A stretch of 64,000 nt of DNA from Enterococcus columbae DSM 7374 = ATCC 51263 (GCF_000406925.1 NZ_KE136350.1:1-64000); one strand, 5' to 3'. Shown: positions 50,457-60,936, counted from the first letter of the stretch. Program-made: numbers and translations. The notes: generated by a model not told the origin, from the letters alone.

Positions 50457-53400
50457 CTATTCTTCAAACGCCTCATCATCATCGTCGGCTAACTGGCTAG
50501 CTGCTAACGCTTCTTCTTCAGCTAATTGTTGTGCTTCTTGTTGCGCTTTTTGTTTTTCAGCAAACTTAGTTAGCGCATCAACAGTGATTAAATCATCGTC
50601 GTCATCCATATCACGAAGTTCAATTTCTTGATCATCGATGTCTAATACACGCATATCTAAACCTAATGATTGTAATTCTTTTACCAATACGCGGAATGAT
50701 TCAGGAACACCTGGTTTTGGAATTGGTTCTCCTTTAACAATTGCTTCGTATGTTTTCACACGACCAACCACGTCATCAGATTTGTACGTTAAGATTTCTT
50801 GTAGGGTATAGGCAGCACCATATGCTTCCAATGCCCAAACTTCCATCTCACCAAAACGTTGTCCACCGAATTGTGCTTTACCACCAAGCGGTTGTTGGGT
50901 AACCAATGAGTATGGTCCGATTGAACGCGCATGTAGTTTGTCATCAACCATGTGGGCTAATTTAATCATATACATAACCCCAACAGAGATACGTCCATCG
51001 AATGGTTCACCTGTACGGCCATCATAAAGGATGGTTTTCGCATCACGCGCTAAACCAGCTTCACGAACCGTTTCCCATACATCCGCATCACGCGCACCGT
51101 CAAATACTGGCGTAGCTACGTGGATACCTAACGCACGCGCAGCCATACCTAAGTGTAACTCTAATACTTGTCCGATGTTCATCCGTGATGGCACCCCTAA
51201 AGGATTCAACATGATATCGACTGGTGTTCCATCTGGTAAGAATGGCATGTCTTCTTCCGGCATAATACGGGAAACAACCCCTTTATTACCGTGACGACCG
51301 GCCATTTTATCTCCTTCGTGAATCTTACGTTTTTGAACAATGTAGACACGTACTAACATATTCACACCTGGTGATAATTCATCGCCTGCTTCACGTGTAA
51401 AGATTTTTACATCGTGGACGATACCGCCACCACCGTGAGGAACACGTAGAGAAGTATCACGAACTTCACGCGCTTTTTCACCAAAGATAGCGTGCAATAG
51501 ACGTTCTTCTGCAGATAATTCAGTCACTCCCTTAGGTGTAACCTTACCTACTAATAGATCGCCATCTTTAACCTCGGCACCGATACGGATAATACCCATT
51601 TCATCAAGGTTCTTCAAGGCATCTTCACCCACGTTTGGAATTTCGCGAGTAATTTCTTCAGGTCCTAATTTCGTATCACGAGCTTCTGATTCGTATTCTT
51701 CAATATGCACAGAAGTATATACATCATCTTTAACTAAACGACGGCTCATGATAATCGCATCTTCATAGTTATAACCTTCCCAAGTCATGAAGGCAACTAA
51801 AACGTTTTGTCCTAAAGCCATTTCTCCATTTTCCATTGAAGGACCATCAGCTAAAGTATCGCCACGTTCTACTTTTTCACCTAATTGAACTAATGGGCGT
51901 TGGTTGTAGCTAGTTCCTGAGTTTGAACGACGGAATTTCGTTACTTGATAAATATCTAAAGTACCATCTTCACGACGTACACGGATTTCACGGGCATCTA
52001 CATATTCAACAACCCCGTCATGTTTACATAATAAAGCAGCTCCTGAGTCATGGGCTGATTTATATTCCATACCAGTACCTACCCAAGGTGCTTTAGGGTT
52101 GATTAGTGGCACAGCTTGACGTTGCATGTTCGCACCCATCAAGGCACGGTTAGAGTCGTCGTTTTCTAAGAAAGGAATACATGCAGTCGCCACCGCAACT
52201 ACTTGTTTAGGTGATACGTCCATGTAATCTACTTTTTCAACGGCTACTTCTAAGTTTTCACTGGTTGCACGTGCCATAACAACTGGTTCAGCAAAGGTAC
52301 CATCTTCATTTAATTTACTGTTGGCTTGGGCTACAACATAGTGGTCTTCGATATCGGCAGTTAAGTAGTCGATTTGATCAGTTACTCGACCAGTTTCACG
52401 GTCTACCCGACGATAAGGTGTTTCGATAAAACCGTATTTATTTACTTTCGCATAAGAAGCCAAACTATTGATCAGACCAATGTTTGGACCTTCTGGTGTT
52501 TCGATTGGACACATACGACCATAGTGAGAGTAGTGTACGTCACGAACTTCATAACCAGCACGGTCACGAGTCAAACCACCAGGCCCTAAGGCAGATAGAC
52601 GGCGTTTGTGGGCTAACTCACTTAGCGGATTAGTTTGGTCCATGAATTGTGATAATTGAGAAGAACCAAAGAATTCTTTGATGCTTGCCACTACTGGACG
52701 AATGTTAATTAATTGTTGTGGCGTTAAGGTTTCAGTGTCTTGAATCGACATTCTTTCACGTACCACACGCTCCATACGAGCTAAACCAATACGGAATTGG
52801 TTTTGTAATAATTCACCTACTGAACGAATACGACGGTTTCCTAAGTGGTCGATATCATCTACTTTACCGATTCCTTCCATTAAGTTTAAGAAGTAGCTCA
52901 TGCTTGCGATAATATCAGCAGGACGAATCGTACGAACGTTCATATCTGGATAGGCATTCCCAATCACATTGATTTCGCGTTCTGGGTCACGTGGAGAGAA
53001 CACTTTAATCACTTGAACGGTCATTGGATCAGTTACTACCCCATCTTCAGAAGGATAGTACGTCACGCTATTTAGACCATTTTCTAATTGTTCAGCGATA
53101 CTATCAATCACTTGGTGGGTTAAAACAGTGCCTTTTTCAACTAAAATCTCACCAGTTTCAGGATCAACTAAAGTTTCAGCTAAAGTTAAGTTTAATAAAC
53201 GTGTCTTTAAGTCTAATTTTTTGTTGACTTTATAACGACCAACTGCTGCTAGATCGTAACGTTTTGGATCGAAGAAACGAGCATTTAAAAGATTTCGTGA
53301 GCTGTCAGCTGTTTTTGGTTCGCCTGGACGTAGACGTTCATAAATATCTTTTAAGCCTTCTTCTGTACGAGAATCACTAGCATTTTTGTGTAAATCTTTT

Positions 53401-54065
53401 TCTACTGTATTGCGTAATGATTCGCTATCACCAAAGATTTCAAAAATAGTGTCATCTGAACCAAAACCTAATGCACGAACTAAAACAGTTAATGGGATTT
53501 TACGTGTACGGTCAATACGTACATAAGAAATATCCTTGCTATCTGTTTCCATTTCTAACCATGCACCACGGTTTGGAATCACAGTAGATCCGAAACCTTC
53601 TTTACCATTTTTATCTACTTTTCCGTGGAAATAAACACCTGGTGAACGAACTAATTGTGATACGATAACACGTTCTGCCCCGTTAATAATGAATGTTCCT
53701 TGCTCAGTCATCAATGGGAAATCGCCAAAGAAAACTTCTTGAGATTTAATTTCACCTGTCTCACGGTTCGTTAAACGCAAGGTCACATGTAAAGGTGCAG
53801 AATAGTTTGCATCATGTGCGCGTGCTTCATCTACATTATACTTAGGTGTCTTCAACTCATAATCTACGAATTCTAATGATAAATTACCGTTAAAATCTTC
53901 AATCGGTAAAATATCTTCAAACATTTCTCGTAATCCTTCATCTAAAAACCATTGGTAAGAATCTGTTTGAATTTCAATCAAATTCGGTAATTCCAATACT
54001 TCACTGATACGTGCGAAACTTCTACGTTCGCGGTGCTTTCCGTATTTTACTACGTGTCCAGCCAA
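50457..54065 (-). CDS. rpoB: RNA polymerase subunit beta
   Basis: The 1202-aa catalytic subunit. The rifampicin pocket ([30 protein letters not shown]) keeps the residues usually changed in resistance (the Gln, Asp, His and Ser positions), so nothing suggests rifampicin resistance. The C-terminus carries a long acidic/Ala/Gln tail. I place the start at TTG 54065 (AAGGGGTG upstream, 6 nt); a GTG at 54074 abuts that site. A consensus promoter lies at 54301-54329. Confidence 0.97.
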   Translation of the reverse strand: MAGHVVKYGKHRERRSFARISEVLELPNLIEIQTDSYQWFLDEGLREMFEDILPIEDFNGNLSLEFVDYELKTPKYNVDEARAHDANYSAPLHVTLRLTNRETGEIKSQEVFFGDFPLMTEQGTFIINGAERVIVSQLVRSPGVYFHGKVDKNGKEGFGSTVIPNRGAWLEMETDSKDISYVRIDRTRKIPLTVLVRALGFGSDDTIFEIFGDSESLRNTVEKDLHKNASDSRTEEGLKDIYERLRPGEPKTADSSRNLLNARFFDPKRYDLAAVGRYKVNKKLDLKTRLLNLTLAETLVDPETGEILVEKGTVLTHQVIDSIAEQLENGLNSVTYYPSEDGVVTDPMTVQVIKVFSPRDPEREINVIGNAYPDMNVRTIRPADIIASMSYFLNLMEGIGKVDDIDHLGNRRIRSVGELLQNQFRIGLARMERVVRERMSIQDTETLTPQQLINIRPVVASIKEFFGSSQLSQFMDQTNPLSELAHKRRLSALGPGGLTRDRAGYEVRDVHYSHYGRMCPIETPEGPNIGLINSLASYAKVNKYGFIETPYRRVDRETGRVTDQIDYLTADIEDHYVVAQANSKLNEDGTFAEPVVMARATSENLEVAVEKVDYMDVSPKQVVAVATACIPFLENDDSNRALMGANMQRQAVPLINPKAPWVGTGMEYKSAHDSGAALLCKHDGVVEYVDAREIRVRREDGTLDIYQVTKFRRSNSGTSYNQRPLVQLGEKVERGDTLADGPSMENGEMALGQNVLVAFMTWEGYNYEDAIIMSRRLVKDDVYTSVHIEEYESEARDTKLGPEEITREIPNVGEDALKNLDEMGIIRIGAEVKDGDLLVGKVTPKGVTELSAEERLLHAIFGEKAREVRDTSLRVPHGGGGIVHDVKIFTREAGDELSPGVNMLVRVYIVQKRKIHEGDKMAGRHGNKGVVSRIMPEEDMPFLPDGTPVDIMLNPLGVPSRMNIGQVLELHLGMAARALGIHVATPVFDGARDADVWETVREAGLARDAKTILYDGRTGEPFDGRISVGVMYMIKLAHMVDDKLHARSIGPYSLVTQQPLGGKAQFGGQRFGEMEVWALEAYGAAYTLQEILTYKSDDVVGRVKTYEAIVKGEPIPKPGVPESFRVLVKELQSLGLDMRVLDIDDQEIELRDMDDDDDLITVDALTKFAEKQKAQQEAQQLAEEEALAASQLADDDDEAFEE

Positions 54066-54300
54066 GCTCTTCACCCCTTCAAAAATCTTTCAAAATAGCT
54101 ACCAATTAATATTACATTTTTGTTACAAAGATTAAAAATTTGCGACAAAGCGTATTTTTTGCGGCTTAAAGGCAAAAAAAAATCAAAAATAGAAAGTGTT
54201 CAAAATCCCTGTTCTACTTTTGTTTTCCTTATGCTACAGCCGAAACGGACAATATTTCGTTCCTACTGATAATACTTTTTGATAGTTTTTGCATCTATAT

Positions 54301-54329
54301 ATTATAGATAGAAACGATAGAATTGTCAA
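54301..54329 (-). promoter_or_regulatory. rpoBC promoter (full consensus)
   Basis: Minus strand TTGACA (54324-54329), 17 bp, TATAAT (54301-54306): a perfect sigma-A promoter with a 5' leader of about 230 nt before rpoB. The leader is AT-rich, and I see no clear regulatory structure in it. Confidence 0.85.
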
Positions 54330-54443
54330 GTTTTCACTTGATTTTCAGCAAAGTTTTCTAAGTCTTTTCTTTCATGCTAGAACCATTATTTTTATGGTAA
54401 AATACAAGCAAATAACATCAACGACAAGGAGGTGCTTTTTTTA

Positions 54444-55406
54444 ATGAACACCAAGCAAAAAATCTTAGCCTATATGCGTGAGCATCAACAAATCATCTCT
54501 GGTGAAAAATTAGCCAATGAACTGCAGGTTTCCCGAACAGCAATTTGGAAAGCGATACGTGAATTAGAAAAAAACGGTTATCGTTTTGACCACTTAGCAA
54601 ACGGCTATCGTTTATTACCTAGCGATATGATTGAACCAGCTTTAATCAGCAATCAATATTTACCGGCGGAGTTGATTTTTTATCAACCATCCACCGCTTC
54701 AACTATGCAAGATGCGAAAAAAGCAGCGATTGAACAACATTTAACACAAGGCTTGTTTATTGCTGACGAACAAACCCAAGGGCATGGGCGCTTTGGTCGT
54801 AGCTTCTTTTCACCAAGCGGGCAAATCTATATGAGTTTATTACTGTCACCAAATCAAAACTTTCAAGAATTGCCCCAATATACTATTTTGTCAGCAGTCG
54901 CAGTAGCTAGCGCCATTGATCAATTAGTAGGGGAACAAACAGCGATTAAATGGGTCAACGATATTTTTATTCGTGAAAAGAAGGTCTGTGGGATTTTAAC
55001 CGAAGCGATCAGTGATTTTGAAACGCAGCGCATCAGCCATGTCATTATCGGTATTGGGATTAATTTCTTTATCGCACAGGAGCATTTTCCTGAAGAGTTA
55101 CGTCAAAAAGTGACTGCTTTATTCCACGAACAACCAACGATTACTAGAAATGAACTGATTCGCTTGATTTGGCAAAACTTTTTTGAATTATGTATCGCCT
55201 TACCGGATATGCAATATTTGGATTACTACCGACAAAAATCATTTGTGCTCAATCAACAAGTCACCTTCTCGCAAAACGGTGAAAAAATTACCGGTATCGC
55301 CCAAGCAATTACCGATAAAGGGGAACTAGTGGTACAGGCAAAAAATCAAGTATTCTCTTTATCCTCCGGCGAAATTAGTTTAGAAAAAATTGAAACACCT
55401 AAATAA
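54444..55406 (+). CDS. birA: Biotin-protein ligase / biotin operon repressor
   Basis: Attaches biotin to carboxylase carrier proteins and, with its N-terminal helix-turn-helix (residues about 15-60: ISGEKLANELQVSRTAIWKAI), represses biotin genes. The ligase domain has the variant biotinoyl-AMP loop QGHGRFGRSF, KWVNDIF and GIGINF. The 320-aa length is usual for the bifunctional form. I choose ATG 54444 (AAGGAGG upstream) over GTG 54432, which overlaps that site. A terminator follows. Confidence 0.95.
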   Translation: MNTKQKILAYMREHQQIISGEKLANELQVSRTAIWKAIRELEKNGYRFDHLANGYRLLPSDMIEPALISNQYLPAELIFYQPSTASTMQDAKKAAIEQHLTQGLFIADEQTQGHGRFGRSFFSPSGQIYMSLLLSPNQNFQELPQYTILSAVAVASAIDQLVGEQTAIKWVNDIFIREKKVCGILTEAISDFETQRISHVIIGIGINFFIAQEHFPEELRQKVTALFHEQPTITRNELIRLIWQNFFELCIALPDMQYLDYYRQKSFVLNQQVTFSQNGEKITGIAQAITDKGELVVQAKNQVFSLSSGEISLEKIETPK

Positions 55407-55408
55407 AA

Positions 55409-55466
55409 TAAAAAGCTGGAATGTCTTCTACGCTCAACGTGTAAAAGGCACTCTAGCTTTTTTTGA
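55409..55466 (+). terminator. birA terminator
   Basis: AAGCTGGAATGTCTT pairs with AAGGCACTCTAGCTT, followed by TTTTT; the left A run may also serve the convergent gene. Confidence 0.8.
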
Positions 55467-55488
55467 AAGTCAATTGATTACTAGTGAA

Positions 55489-56445
55489 CTAACTACTCTG
55501 CGATAACTCAATATAAGGGGATAATAGATGATAAAAACATTTGCTTAACTCAGGATTGGCTTGCTCCATTATGTAAAAACAAGGAAAACTATCTTTTAAA
55601 AGATTGCCACATATCCTTTCGTAAGGCGTGTTCTTTTTAAAACGACAAAGATCAGCCACCGCCAAATAATAATAGTATCTTTCCACTCGGGCAATCCAAG
55701 TTAAAAACTCTTCCCTTTGATGAATCCTTACGGCAGAATTACGCTCTAATTTACTTAACCCTAGCTGATATTGTGCATAGTGATGCTCATTTAAACGAAA
55801 GACTTCACAGCCAACTAATTGTTTAAACCAAAAGAAGTTAAGCTTTCTTATTTCAAAACTTTGCTGTTCTAATAAATGATAAAAGCTGGCCAAATAACTT
55901 TGATTTTCTTCTTTAGTAGCATGAACTAAGGAGGGGTGTTTATCGTAATTCACCGCATCAAAATAGCAGAAAATAAAGCGAAACCAATTCATCACTAATT
56001 CTTCGCCTATCAGCTCAGGATAAGAAGCAAAACGAATACTTAAATGAAACCTCGAAAGCCATTGACTAAGATAGAGCAATTCCTTTCTTAATTTAGAATT
56101 ACTAATGTATAAATACTCCATTAATTCATGATTCGTATAAGCTTTTTGTTCTAGCAATAAACGAAACAAACGAAAAGTCGTATTGCTTTTTAACAAACGA
56201 ATCAATAAAAGATAAGTGGATACTTCCTTTTTAGGCAAAAAAATGAGCTGATCATCCACAAACTTACAAAGGCTCCTCTTCTCGCTATCTGTTAATGGGA
56301 CTTGGCGCATATGATAATAAAAAAGCTGTTTATTCCAACCATATTTTTCGACAATTTCCGCACTACTTAAGCATTTCTTTTCTGATAATTCTAACATCAA
56401 AAGATACCACTTCTGTATATTTGGTGTTAACAACTCCTCTAACAT
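55489..56445 (-). CDS. Mga-like helix-turn-helix regulator
   Basis: A 318-aa protein with two N-terminal helix-turn-helix units (about 25-60 and 95-135, the latter with TNHELMEYLYISNSKLRKEL) and a long helical C-terminal region rich in aromatic residues. This fits the Mga/AtxA class of Gram-positive regulators, though it is shorter than Mga (about 500 aa) and I see no PTS regulation domain. The target may be unlinked. Assignment is moderate; it could be another unassigned HTH family. Confidence 0.6.
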   Translation of the reverse strand: MLEELLTPNIQKWYLLMLELSEKKCLSSAEIVEKYGWNKQLFYYHMRQVPLTDSEKRSLCKFVDDQLIFLPKKEVSTYLLLIRLLKSNTTFRLFRLLLEQKAYTNHELMEYLYISNSKLRKELLYLSQWLSRFHLSIRFASYPELIGEELVMNWFRFIFCYFDAVNYDKHPSLVHATKEENQSYLASFYHLLEQQSFEIRKLNFFWFKQLVGCEVFRLNEHHYAQYQLGLSKLERNSAVRIHQREEFLTWIARVERYYYYLAVADLCRFKKNTPYERICGNLLKDSFPCFYIMEQANPELSKCFYHLLSPYIELSQSS

Positions 56446-56568
56446 TTTACACCAACCCTTTTAAGGATAAATTTCTACCAATAACTGATAGCGCTATCAT
56501 TATATCATATAATCCCTGCTATATTATTTATTTAAACCAAATTATTACATTAACCAACAAGTAACACT
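56446..56568. other. Upstream region of the Mga-like gene
   Basis: AT-rich, with no gene. It includes an AGCGCTATCATTATATCATA stretch that may hold the minus-strand promoter. Confidence 0.3.
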
Positions 56569-56850
56569 CAAATTTTCTCGTAGCTAAACGAGTCGCTAAA
56601 CATCCCTGGTATAATCTGTGTTCGACGGGTAGCTCCCTTGCATCTAAGCCAGAATGGTAGGAAAATCTTAGCTGCTCGGAGCTGTTCGATCCGTCTCACA
56701 TCCTTGAGGTAATCCGTGTTCGACGGGTAGCTCCCTTGCATCTAAGCCAAAATGGTAGGAAAATCTTTAAATATCCCGGATTTTCCTACCATTCTGGACA
56801 ATCTTAGCTGCTCGGAGCTATTCGACCCGTCTCACATCCTTGGTGTGATT
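56569..56850. repeat. Long-hairpin repeat region (two units plus the 40-bp repeat)
   Basis: Two units share GTGTTCGACGGGTAGCTCCC and the following 30 bp (56618-56669 and 56716-56767, period 98 bp), and both end in a GCTCGGAGCT..CCGTCTCACATCC segment. Unit 2 is a complete long hairpin: AATGGTAGGAAAATC (56751-56765) pairs with GATTTTCCTACCATT (56779-56793), and the outer CGACGGGTAGCTCC pairs with GGAGCT..GACCCGTC. Unit 1 lacks the inner right arm. At 56569-56608 lies copy 2 of the 40-bp repeat seen at 24467. The end of the napA frame falls inside the last 2 bp. Confidence 0.75.
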
Positions 56851-58006
56851 AGACTTGGTGTTTTAAGACCTTTTTGGCGAAATATTTTAAAATTAATGGT
56901 GAGACGAGCGTGCTGATTAAGATGGTGATAACCATTGGGGCAAAATATTGTTCTGGAATCAAGCCACCTTGTGAACCGATTTGTAAGACGATTAACGCCA
57001 TTTCTCCACGTGAAATCATTCCTGCGCCGACCATCCAAGCACTGTTATTAGAAAAACCAGCCATTTTTGAACCTAGATAACCACCGAACAATTTAGAAAT
57101 TACCGCAATCACGACAAAAGCTAAAATGAATGGGAAGTACGTGACTACACTTGAGAGCTCGACTTCTAAACCAATATTTACAAAGAATACTGGAATAAAA
57201 ATCGCATAACCAATTGATTCTACATTAATAAAAACTTGTTCTTTAACCTTGGTTTGCCCAACTGCAATCCCTGCAAAGAAAGCACCGATTACAGAGCTTA
57301 GACCAACAAAGTCAGCCACATAAGACATACCTAAACAAATCACTAGCGACATAATAATCACTGAGGCTGTCGTATAAATTCTTTCGGATAGGTGCATCAA
57401 ATATGGCGCAATCCATTTAACCAGTAGATAAATCAACACAAAGTATATACCTTGTTGCAATAAAGTGATGCCAATAGACTGGTCGTTGCCTTGATTACCG
57501 CCAAGGAAAGTTAAACTAATACTCAATACTAGAACAATTAAGATATCATCTACTACCGAGGCACCTAAAATGGTCGATCCTTCTTTCGTGTTGACCGCTT
57601 GCAGTTCTTTCAATACTTCAACCGAAATACTAACCGAAGTCGCTGCTAATACGACACCCAAAAAGAAGGCTTCCGTTTTGGTTACGTCAAAAGCAAATCC
57701 GCCACCTGTACCTAGCAATAACGGAAAAATGACCCCAAAAATCGCTACTAGCATTCCCGGTTTAAAGTACTTACGCAATAAAGCCATGTCACTTTCTAGC
57801 CCAGCTAAAAACATCAGCAGGATCACACCAATTTCAGAAAAAATGTGAATTAATTCATCTGAATGAATCCATTGCAAGCCACCTGTACCCACAATTAAGC
57901 CAACTAATAATTGACCCACCACTCCAGGAATACCTATTCTCCTACAAAGATGCGCCGCTAAAGCCGTTAATACCAAGATTAGACATAGCGTTCCAATAAA
58001 TGCCAT
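56849..58006 (-). CDS. napA: Na+/H+ antiporter, CPA2 family (NapA-like)
   Basis: A 385-aa membrane antiporter with about 12-13 helices and CPA2 signatures: GIPGVVGQLLVGLIVG, FSEIGVILLMFLAGLE, and GASVVDDILIVLVLS with the paired aspartates of the ion site. Its length and sequence pattern match E. hirae NapA as I remember it. No C-terminal nucleotide-binding domain is present, unlike KefB. Its 3' end runs into a long-hairpin repeat. Confidence 0.85.
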   Translation of the reverse strand: MAFIGTLCLILVLTALAAHLCRRIGIPGVVGQLLVGLIVGTGGLQWIHSDELIHIFSEIGVILLMFLAGLESDMALLRKYFKPGMLVAIFGVIFPLLLGTGGGFAFDVTKTEAFFLGVVLAATSVSISVEVLKELQAVNTKEGSTILGASVVDDILIVLVLSISLTFLGGNQGNDQSIGITLLQQGIYFVLIYLLVKWIAPYLMHLSERIYTTASVIIMSLVICLGMSYVADFVGLSSVIGAFFAGIAVGQTKVKEQVFINVESIGYAIFIPVFFVNIGLEVELSSVVTYFPFILAFVVIAVISKLFGGYLGSKMAGFSNNSAWMVGAGMISRGEMALIVLQIGSQGGLIPEQYFAPMVITILISTLVSPLILKYFAKKVLKHQV

Positions 58007-58169
58007 ATAAATTCAATTCCTCCCATATTTTTTCTTTAATTCCATTATACACATATTTTATGAAAAAATATAAGAAAAAGCACTGGCACATTAAAATGCG
58101 AATTAGCAAACTTTATTTAAAACTATTTTTTCAAATTTAGATTAATTTATTTTATTTTTTAGTTATTTT

Positions 58170-58204
58170 AAAAAAAGAAGCCAATCAATTTTTTGACTGA
58201 CTTC
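58170..58204 (-). terminator. Terminator of the rhodanese operon
   Basis: On the minus strand GAAGTCAGTCAA pairs with TTGATTGGCTTC (two G-U pairs), followed by T7. It lies 26 bp after the last gene. Confidence 0.8.
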
Positions 58205-58229
58205 TCCTCATTAGAAACCCGATATTACT

Positions 58230-58532
58230 TTATTGGGTAATTTCACCCTTCCAAGCTGACATACCACCTAAAACATTGATTACTTGATAACCTTGACTGG
58301 CTAAAATTTGACAAGCTAACGCTGAGCGTGCACCTGAGTGACAAATGACCGCATAAGTCTGTGTAGGCTCTAGCTCAACCGCTTCTTCCATTAATAAGCT
58401 TAATGGTAAATGCTGAGCGTTTGGAATATGCCCGCTTGCAAACTCGTCGCTTTCTCGAACATCTAAAATTGCCTGTTGATTTCCTTGTTTATAGAATTGA
58501 TAAAATTCATCACTAGCCATACTACTGTACAT
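58230..58532 (-). CDS. Single-domain rhodanese sulfurtransferase (distal)
   Basis: A 100-aa rhodanese with the persulfide-carrying Cys64 in the CHSGARS active loop and the LDVRES..F.SGHIPNA signature. It moves sulfane sulfur between low-molecular-weight persulfides and acceptors. Its start overlaps the CoA-persulfide reductase-like gene by 11 nt, and GGAAG lies 8 nt upstream. It is the last gene of the three-gene operon. Confidence 0.92.
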   Translation of the reverse strand: MYSSMASDEFYQFYKQGNQQAILDVRESDEFASGHIPNAQHLPLSLLMEEAVELEPTQTYAVICHSGARSALACQILASQGYQVINVLGGMSAWKGEITQ

Positions 58533-60189
58533 CGATATTTCTTCCTTTCATTGCATGAGAATATAGATAAAAAGCACCATCTAAGTTTTGTACCTTAAAG
58601 CCATTTTGTTTTAAGATTCTTTCGGCTAAATAACTACGTAAACCACTATAACAACTAACGATATAGCTTTTTGCTGGATTCAGTTCAGATAAACGGTCAC
58701 GTAATTCATCAAGTGGAATCGAATATGCAGTTTTAATGTGTGCTTTTTCATACTCTTCTTCCGTACGCACATCTAATAAAACCTTGCCTTGGGCTAATTG
58801 TTCCGCTAATTCATGCCACTGAATCGTTTCGCTAAGACCTTCGATGAGATTCATCGCCGCATACCCTAACATATTTACTGGATCTTTAGCCGAGCCAAAC
58901 GGCGGGGCATAGCTTAATTCTAATTCAGGTAAATCAAAAACCGTCAGATTCGCTTTAATCGCTGTTGCTAAAACATCCATTCGCTTATCCACTCCTGATT
59001 TACCGATAGCTTGCGCGCCGTAAATTTTACCTGTTTGGGGATGAAAAATCAATTTTAATAAGATGTCTTCAGCTCCTGGATAGTAGCTAGCATGACTTTT
59101 GCCCAATGTGTGTACTACCTGATAAGGGAGATTGAGCGCTTTGACAGCTTTTTCGGTTAGACCTGTAAAGGCAGCAACCTGTTCAAAAACCCGAACAATG
59201 GCCGTCCCTAGACTTCCCCGATGCGTACGTTTCAAGCCAGCTATCACATCTGCTAATTGCCTACCTTGTCGATTCGCTGGAGAAGCGAGTGAAATTAAAG
59301 CCGCCTGCTGACTAATTTGTTGATTGACGACAATTGCATCGCCAATCGCAAAAATCGCAGGATCACTCGTTCTGAAGTGTTCATCGACAACAATGCCTGA
59401 CCTCAAGCCCAAAGTCAAACCTGCCTGCTGGGCTAATTGAGTGGCAGGCTGCACACCGATAGCTAAAATGGTCAAATCACTTGTTAGCTGACTGCCATCA
59501 GAAAGCTGTAAGATTCGCCCTTCCTCTAAAAAGGCACTGACTGCCACATTGGTTTTGACGTTCACTTTATTTTGTTGCAGCGCTTCTTCAATAAAGACAG
59601 CCATTTCTTCATCTAGTGCTGGCAAGACTTGCTTGGCTTGTTCAATTAAGGTAACCCTTAAGCCACGTTTAGCTAGATTTTCAACCATTTCTAAGCCGAC
59701 AAAGCCAGAACCAATAACTGTTATCTCTTTGACCTGACCAGTTTGTAGACTGTTCATAATCGCATCTATATCCGGAATATTTCTAACGCTAAATAATTGT
59801 TTAGCCTGATCTATACCAGGCAGATCCGGTATATAGGCTTTGGCACCAGTGGATAAGATGAGATAGTCATAAGCGAGACTTTCCGTTTTTCCTTGATGCA
59901 GCACTTGTAATAATTTTTGCTTACGATCAATAGCAACGACTTCATGATTGACGCGTACATCTAGTTTAAAGCGTTGATTGAGCTTTTCTTTCGTTTGGAC
60001 TAACAACTGCTCTCGATTAGCAATTTCACCAGATAGATAATAGGGGAGTCCGCAATTTGCAAATGACACATAGGGCCCTTTTTCTAATACAATAATTTCT
60101 GCCTCTTCTAGTAAACGTCTTAGGCGCGTCGCCGCAGACATTCCTCCTGCAACTCCACCAACGATGACAATTTTAGGATGTTTCATCAT
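58522..60189 (-). CDS. CoA-disulfide/CoA-persulfide reductase with C-terminal rhodanese domain
   Basis: A 555-aa flavoprotein. The FAD Rossmann motif (IVIVGGVAGGMSAATRL), single active-site Cys46 in SFANCGLPYY, an NAD(P)H domain (TVIGSGFVGLE) and the dimerisation domain (TLGKSHASYYPGAE) are followed by a rhodanese domain with CYSGLRS. This architecture is that of CoA-persulfide reductases in CstR-controlled operons. It overlaps the upstream rhodanese stop by 4 nt (ATGA), so I place its start at 60189. It probably reduces CoA persulfide during sulfide stress. Confidence 0.9.
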   Translation of the reverse strand: MMKHPKIVIVGGVAGGMSAATRLRRLLEEAEIIVLEKGPYVSFANCGLPYYLSGEIANREQLLVQTKEKLNQRFKLDVRVNHEVVAIDRKQKLLQVLHQGKTESLAYDYLILSTGAKAYIPDLPGIDQAKQLFSVRNIPDIDAIMNSLQTGQVKEITVIGSGFVGLEMVENLAKRGLRVTLIEQAKQVLPALDEEMAVFIEEALQQNKVNVKTNVAVSAFLEEGRILQLSDGSQLTSDLTILAIGVQPATQLAQQAGLTLGLRSGIVVDEHFRTSDPAIFAIGDAIVVNQQISQQAALISLASPANRQGRQLADVIAGLKRTHRGSLGTAIVRVFEQVAAFTGLTEKAVKALNLPYQVVHTLGKSHASYYPGAEDILLKLIFHPQTGKIYGAQAIGKSGVDKRMDVLATAIKANLTVFDLPELELSYAPPFGSAKDPVNMLGYAAMNLIEGLSETIQWHELAEQLAQGKVLLDVRTEEEYEKAHIKTAYSIPLDELRDRLSELNPAKSYIVSCYSGLRSYLAERILKQNGFKVQNLDGAFYLYSHAMKGRNIDVQ

Positions 60190-60506
60190 TCTTTTCCTCC
60201 TACAAGCGGTCCGTCCCAACGATTGAGCCCCCCGCGAATATTTTTAACCTGATAGCCTTGCTTTTGTAAAAACTTGGCTGCTTGTTTGCTGCGCATACCT
60301 GATTGACAAATGATTAGATGTAGTTTTTCTTTATCCCCCTGATAGGTATTTATACGGTTTAAAGGAACATTTTTCGCTCCTCTAATATGCCCACTACGGT
60401 ATTCTTGGATTGTACGCACATCTAACAACACCATTTGGCGATTTTTTAAGCTAGTTTTTAGCTCGGCTATCGTCATGGTTGGGACTGCTTTAAAAATAGT
60501 TAACAC
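60186..60506 (-). CDS. Single-domain rhodanese sulfurtransferase (proximal)
   Basis: A 106-aa rhodanese with active-site Cys67 in CQSGMRS and the LDVRTIQEYRSGHIRGA signature. A short hydrophobic N-terminus (LTIFKAVPTM) is not a clear signal peptide. It is the first gene of the operon and is divergent from the cstR-like gene, with a TATACC..GGTATA operator 20 bp upstream. Confidence 0.92.
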   Translation of the reverse strand: MLTIFKAVPTMTIAELKTSLKNRQMVLLDVRTIQEYRSGHIRGAKNVPLNRINTYQGDKEKLHLIICQSGMRSKQAAKFLQKQGYQVKNIRGGLNRWDGPLVGGKE

Positions 60507-60525
60507 TTATCTGTCACCTCTTTTA

Positions 60526-60543
60526 TATACCTTATAGGGTATA
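60526..60543. promoter_or_regulatory. CstR-type operator O1
   Basis: TATACC-N6-GGTATA is a perfect dyad with the half-site used by CsoR/CstR family repressors. It lies directly upstream of the rhodanese operon. Confidence 0.75.
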
Positions 60544-60624
60544 TTTAAAATCAAGAAGCAATTTTTGTCAATTACTTTGATTTCGTTCATTATTATTAGA
60601 CAAAATTCCTAGGATACTTTATAG

Positions 60625-60638
60625 TACCCATATAGGTA
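60625..60638. promoter_or_regulatory. CstR-type operator O2
   Basis: TACC-N6-GGTA with the same spacing as O1, 20 bp before the cstR start, which suggests autoregulation. Confidence 0.7.
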
Positions 60639-60658
60639 TCAACACGGAGGAAGAAAAA

Positions 60659-60922
60659 ATGGAAATAGCCGATAAAAAGAAAATCAGTAATCGTTTGAAG
60701 CGTACAGAAGGACAAATTCGTGGGATTTTAAAAATGATTGATGAAGAAAAAGAATGTATCGATATTGTCACCCAATTAAGTGCCGTACGCTCCAGCATTG
60801 ATCGCGTGATGGGATTAGTTGTCGCTGAAAATTTCAAAAAATGCTTGGAAGAGCCTAGCGAAAATCCTGAGCTTCAAAAAGAAAAAATTGAACAAGCCAT
60901 TCAATTAATCATCAAAAAATAA
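60659..60922 (+). CDS. cstR: Persulfide-sensing repressor CstR (CsoR family)
   Basis: An 87-aa all-helical repressor (RLKRTEGQIRGILKMI) with cysteines at 33 and 62. The copper-binding histidine of CsoR is replaced by Asn58 (AENFKKC), and the Cys pair spacing is as in CstR. This points to sensing of persulfides instead of Cu+. Its divergent rhodanese/persulfide-reductase operon and the two matching operators support that. GGAGG lies 9-10 nt before the ATG. Confidence 0.9.
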   Translation: MEIADKKKISNRLKRTEGQIRGILKMIDEEKECIDIVTQLSAVRSSIDRVMGLVVAENFKKCLEEPSENPELQKEKIEQAIQLIIKK

Positions 60923-60936
60923 GTTGAGCAAGATAT

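Noticed and set aside
50457-54065. Rifampicin-resistance changes in RpoB
   Set aside because: The residues usually mutated in resistance are in their sensitive state; the Ser and Ala differences in [11 protein letters not shown] look like natural lineage variation.
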